DNA from: Natronoglomus mannanivorans
GTDB lineage: Archaea > Halobacteriota > Halobacteria > Halobacteriales > Natrialbaceae
Direction of reading: 5' to 3'
Assembly (NCBI GenBank): GCA_025517485.1
Contig: JAOPKB010000012.1
Location: 62,001-126,000, forward strand
DNA length: 64,000 nucleotides
Under the pieces are notes generated by a model that saw only the letters and a list, made by a program, of their open reading frames with translations, was not told the DNA's origin and ran no database searches. Positions 61,397 through 64,000 of this stretch are shown here, one piece after another; the first letter of the stretch is position 1; every line of letters begins with the position of its first letter. The position numbers and the translations under genes were made by a program.

Positions 61397-62197
61397 ATGA
61401 GTCTGGAACGCAAAGACGAGTACGATCACAGGGCGTGGCTCAAAGAGCGTGACCTCTCGGCTATCGAGAAGACGTATCTCATGACGCTCATCTGGCTCGA
61501 TCGTCGATTTCGGCTGGTCGACTACCTCGAGATTCTGGAGAACATGTACTACAAGATCAATCTCCAGATGCCAAAGAGCCACACCGAACAGTACAATTTA
61601 GACAACAAGTTCTGGTACTGGTATCCACTGTACGCACTCGGTTCGTTTTCCGTGTTAGCGTATCTGGTCGCGGCAGTGAGTGGTGCCTTACTCGGGTTCT
61701 ACTACGCACCGTCTGCGGCGTCTTCCGCCGGAAACCCGGAAGCGTACACGCAAATCGTCGCAATCATGCAGGATCAGAACTTCGGGTTCATGCTCCGGAG
61801 TATCCACCGCTGGTCCGCACAGGTGATGACCGCAGCCGTGTTCCTCCACATGCTCCGTGTCTACTTTACGGGCGCGTACAAGGAACCGCGTGAAGTCAAC
61901 TGGATCATCGGTGTCATCCTGCTGGCCCTGACGGTCGGGTTCGGATACACCGGCTACCTGCTCCCGTGGAACCAGCTGGCCTTCTGGGCCGGACAGATCG
62001 GTGTCGAGATGGCACTCGCAGTTCCGCTGGTCGGCGAGTGGACTGCCCAGCTAATCTTCGGCGGCTTCAGTCTCGGCCAACCGACACTCCAGCGCATGTA
62101 CATCCTGCACGTATTCGTCCTCCCGTTCGTGGTGACGGCGTTGATCGCCCTCCACATCGGTATCGTCTGGATGCAGGGTATCGCAGAACCACACTGA
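61397..62197 (+). CDS. petB: Cytochrome b, N-terminal part (PetB-like)
   Basis: A 266-residue membrane protein carrying the two b-heme ligands in four helices: IHRWSAQVMTAAVFLHMLRV (helix B) and LHVFVLPFVVTALIALHIGI (helix D). YTGYLLPWNQLAFWAGQIG is the Qo-site cd region. The C-terminal part of cytochrome b is a separate gene, petD, 12 nt downstream, so the haloarchaeal protein is split as in cytochrome b6f. The first 40 residues are soluble and charged. Confidence 0.95.
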   Translation: MSLERKDEYDHRAWLKERDLSAIEKTYLMTLIWLDRRFRLVDYLEILENMYYKINLQMPKSHTEQYNLDNKFWYWYPLYALGSFSVLAYLVAAVSGALLGFYYAPSAASSAGNPEAYTQIVAIMQDQNFGFMLRSIHRWSAQVMTAAVFLHMLRVYFTGAYKEPREVNWIIGVILLALTVGFGYTGYLLPWNQLAFWAGQIGVEMALAVPLVGEWTAQLIFGGFSLGQPTLQRMYILHVFVLPFVVTALIALHIGIVWMQGIAEPH

Positions 62198-62209
62198 TCC
62201 AACAAAACA

Positions 62210-62971
62210 ATGAGCGACAACGATCCACAAACCGAAACAGACGGAAGCGGCCCCGGAATCGTCGCCCCGGACGACGAAGTCCCGACCTGGCGTGAACGCA
62301 AAGAACGAACTACGGGCCTCTCGAGGCTCACCTACGAGTACTTCGAGCGTGCTCGACGGGAGGACCAGGACCTGCGACAGGAATCGAGCTACGTCGAACG
62401 TGACGTCCTCGGATTCCCGTCGTGGCCCCACGAGACCGTTCGAAACCTCGCCATCGGAAGTGTCTTCATCGGGATGTTGCTGTTCCTCTCGGCGACGATG
62501 CCACCCCACCTCGGCGATCCGGCGAACCCGGCAGAGACACCCGAGATCATCCTGCCCGACTGGTATCTCTACTGGTCGTTCGGCCTGCTCCAGCTCGGTC
62601 CGATCAATCCGGAGCTGACGATTCTCGGCGGCGAGAAGATCATGTCCGACGAACTCTACGGCGTCCTCGCCAACGCCGTCGTCTTCGGTGCGATCGCGGT
62701 TATTCCGTTCCTCAACAAGGGCGGTGCTCGTCGGCCGGTCGAACAACCGTTCTGGTCGTCAGTCGGTGTCGCAGGCGTCACCTTCGCGTTCACCACGAGC
62801 GCGCTGGCAGTCGACAACCTGCTGCCCATCGATCCGAACATCACGTTCGACCTGACGTTCCTGTTGCCGCTGGTCGCGGGGGCGGTTTCGTACGCCGTCC
62901 TGAAGACGATGCGTGAAGGGTACATGTACAACCTGAACCAGCGATACTACCGGCTCAGGCCACCGAGATAG
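62210..62971 (+). CDS. petD: Cytochrome b C-terminal subunit (PetD-like)
   Basis: A 253-residue second part of cytochrome b, with three or four membrane helices. The Qo-site motif is PDWY (residues 116-119), where many mitochondrial and proteobacterial complexes have PEWY; PDWY is associated with low-potential menaquinone. The sequence LPDWYLYWSFGLLQLGP and later TFDLTFLLPLVAGAVSYAVL fit subunit IV. It is 12 nt after petB. Start MSDNDPQTETDGSGPG at 62210. Confidence 0.93.
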   Translation: MSDNDPQTETDGSGPGIVAPDDEVPTWRERKERTTGLSRLTYEYFERARREDQDLRQESSYVERDVLGFPSWPHETVRNLAIGSVFIGMLLFLSATMPPHLGDPANPAETPEIILPDWYLYWSFGLLQLGPINPELTILGGEKIMSDELYGVLANAVVFGAIAVIPFLNKGGARRPVEQPFWSSVGVAGVTFAFTTSALAVDNLLPIDPNITFDLTFLLPLVAGAVSYAVLKTMREGYMYNLNQRYYRLRPPR

Positions 62972-63001
62972 CCGAGTTCGAGACAACGTTAACGTTTCCG
63001 A

Positions 63002-63415
63002 ATGGACCACCGAGATCGAGAGCGTGAGACACCTGACGACGCCGATGGCGACGTGGATGCAGGGACGGGTGTGGGTGTGAACACGGACGATAACGCGGAT
63101 CAAAACCCGAACCCCAACCCCAACTCGAACACATCCGGACGCCGTGACGTCGTCGTCCCACTCCGACTGTACAAGACGATCGTCGTGTTCTCGACACTTA
63201 TCGCGACTGTCGGCATTCTGGCCGGATTCATCCTGATAGACGTCGCCACCAACCGAGCACAGGCCGACCTCGCCGACGTCAACATCGGACTGGCGATTCT
63301 GGGTGTCGGATTGATCGCCATCGGTTCCATCACGTACGCGTTTTCGTCCCGGTTTCGAACCGCTGGAATGGGAAACGCTAAAGACGACACCGACGAACAC
63401 TCCGATAATGGCTGA
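63002..63415 (+). CDS. Two-helix membrane protein of the bc cluster (DUF7315-like)
   Basis: A 137-residue protein, MDHRDRERETPDDADGDVDA, with an acidic Asn/Pro-rich tail (NPNPNPNSN) and two membrane helices (residues 62-80, IVVFSTLIATVGILAGFILI; residues 97-115, LAILGVGLIAIGSITYAFSS). It begins 30 nt after petD and overlaps the next gene by 8 nt. Family resembles DUF7315. Likely an accessory subunit; function unknown. Confidence 0.8.
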   Translation: MDHRDRERETPDDADGDVDAGTGVGVNTDDNADQNPNPNPNSNTSGRRDVVVPLRLYKTIVVFSTLIATVGILAGFILIDVATNRAQADLADVNIGLAILGVGLIAIGSITYAFSSRFRTAGMGNAKDDTDEHSDNG

Positions 63416-63668
63416 CGAATTCGTCAAGGGATTCGCGATCCTCACGGTCGGACTGCTGGTGTGGATGATGTTCGCAAGCTGGTTCAACACACCGAGTTTC
63501 TACGAGGCACAGTTGATCGGCCCCGGTCCGGAAGATCCGACTACCTACGAGGCAATCGCGCTCATCGTCAAAGACGCGATGCTCGCCTTCGCGATCTTCG
63601 GTGCGCTGACCTTCTGGGTCATCATCCCGGCCAGTCGCCGCGCTCGAGAGTATTACGCCACTAACTAA
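63408..63668 (+). CDS. Small membrane protein of the bc cluster (DUF7314-like)
   Basis: An 86-residue protein, MADEFVKGFAILTVGLLVWM, with an N-terminal membrane helix and a second helix near residues 52-70 (MLAFAIFGALTFWVIIPA), ending in a basic tail (SRRAREYYATN). Its ATG lies 8 nt before the end of the upstream gene, so the two are translationally coupled. It resembles the haloarchaeal DUF7314 family. It is the last gene of the respiratory operon. Confidence 0.8.
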   Translation: MADEFVKGFAILTVGLLVWMMFASWFNTPSFYEAQLIGPGPEDPTTYEAIALIVKDAMLAFAIFGALTFWVIIPASRRAREYYATN

Positions 63669-64000
63669 CCGTCACCGAGCGAATCGAAATCGACCGAAAC
63701 TCCCCTATTCTCGTCTTGTTTCACTGCTCTCGATCGATGCGATAGTGACTCCGCTCGAGTCGAGGTCGCGAGCTGGTAACCGAGTGAAGGGTGGGGTGGG
63801 GTAGGGTGGGTGGGATGAGGGCCTACGTCTTCTATCGTAACAACTGAAGAGTGACACACTCATCGCAAGTCTGCGGTTCTCGCACAGTGGGCACTCACGG
63901 TTCCCGCCGGTCACCGTTCGCTTTGCCGCGGTTCTCGCTCGTTTCACTCGCTCCAAACCGCGCTCTCCGAACCGCGCTCTTCGAATCGGGGCCTCAGAAC
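63669..64000. other. 332-nt non-coding end of window
   Basis: No gene was recognised. Two features stand out: a G-run array at 63789-63814 and a terminal stretch containing CGCTCGTTTCACTCGCTCC, which reads as a near-palindromic GAGCGAGTGAAACGAGCGAG on the minus strand, a common type of haloarchaeal intergenic repeat. A minus-strand open frame through it (with CPLCENRR) remains open to the window edge and could belong to a gene beginning beyond 64000. Confidence 0.5.
63789..63814 (+). repeat. G-run array, potential G-quadruplex
   Basis: Six runs of at least three G (89-91, 93-96, 98-101, 104-106, 108-110, 112-114 after 63700) separated by 1-2 nt. The sequence fits a four-stranded G-quadruplex with very short loops on the plus strand. 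Confidence 0.7.

Noticed and set aside
63705..63956. Minus-strand open frame with CPLCENRR at the window edge
   Set aside because: Its C-terminal half is low-complexity and the reading passes through the G-run array; it might be the end of a gene outside the window but cannot be supported from this sequence.

Overview
The window is chromosomal DNA of a halophilic archaeon (class Halobacteria). Proteins are strongly acidic, GC is high, many exported proteins carry twin-arginine (Tat) signals with lipoboxes, and the respiratory chain uses halocyanin and a Rieske/cytochrome b complex without cytochrome c. The very frequent CTCGAG hexamer resembles the Natrialba/Natrinema group, but genus is not provable here. 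Genes are dense, with short leaders and TATA boxes about 25-33 nt before many start codons.

Layout. 0-3.7 kb: FixABCX-type electron-transfer operon (end of EtfB, EtfA with a long acidic extension, FixC fused to a FixX ferredoxin). 3.8-6.4 kb: membrane protein with an HExxH motif, an HTH-acetyltransferase fusion, a decayed bacterio-opsin-activator-like regulator with two in-frame amber codons, a DUF2267 protein. 6.6-16 kb: YchF GTPase, an AT-rich accessory patch with two orphan genes (7.8-9.3 kb), ParB-like protein, UbiA prenyltransferase, ATP-grasp ligase, aminotransferase, PHP hydrolase. 16.3-19.7 kb: 2-oxoacid:ferredoxin oxidoreductase (two genes) with a divergent flavin reductase. 20.4-29 kb: methylmalonyl-CoA epimerase and mutase, ABC exporter, Lrp regulator and a divergent acyl-CoA synthetase, consistent with propionate/methylmalonyl metabolism. 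29-34 kb: MATE exporter, ferritin-like protein, short AMP-ligase-like protein, DJ-1 protein. 34-38.7 kb: grpE-dnaK-dnaJ chaperone cluster. 38.9-44.4 kb: XPB-type helicase and its likely nuclease partner Bax1 (DUF790), separated by a membrane propeller protein and a lipoprotein. 44.4-46.1 kb: acetyltransferase, a Trm9-like tRNA methyltransferase and, directly abutting its stop codon, tRNA-Gly(UCC). 46.3-51 kb: membrane proteins and a regulator cluster (two DUF7344-like winged helix proteins around a DICT protein). 51-57.8 kb: FEN1, Tat metallopeptidase, NDH-2-like dehydrogenase, mevalonate-pathway decarboxylase, coiled-coil protein, endonuclease III. 57.8-63.7 kb: cytochrome bc/halocyanin respiratory cluster.

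The respiratory themes connect: 2-oxoacid oxidation gives reduced ferredoxin, Fix/ETF feeds quinone, and the Rieske/cyt b complex passes electrons to halocyanin. DNA-repair genes (XPB, Bax1, FEN1, Nth) are scattered between. The most notable observations are the tRNA methyltransferase gene with no gap before a plausible substrate tRNA, a near-perfect 52-nt palindrome at 42.1 kb, and a recurring class of hexanucleotide tandem repeats in intergenic gaps.
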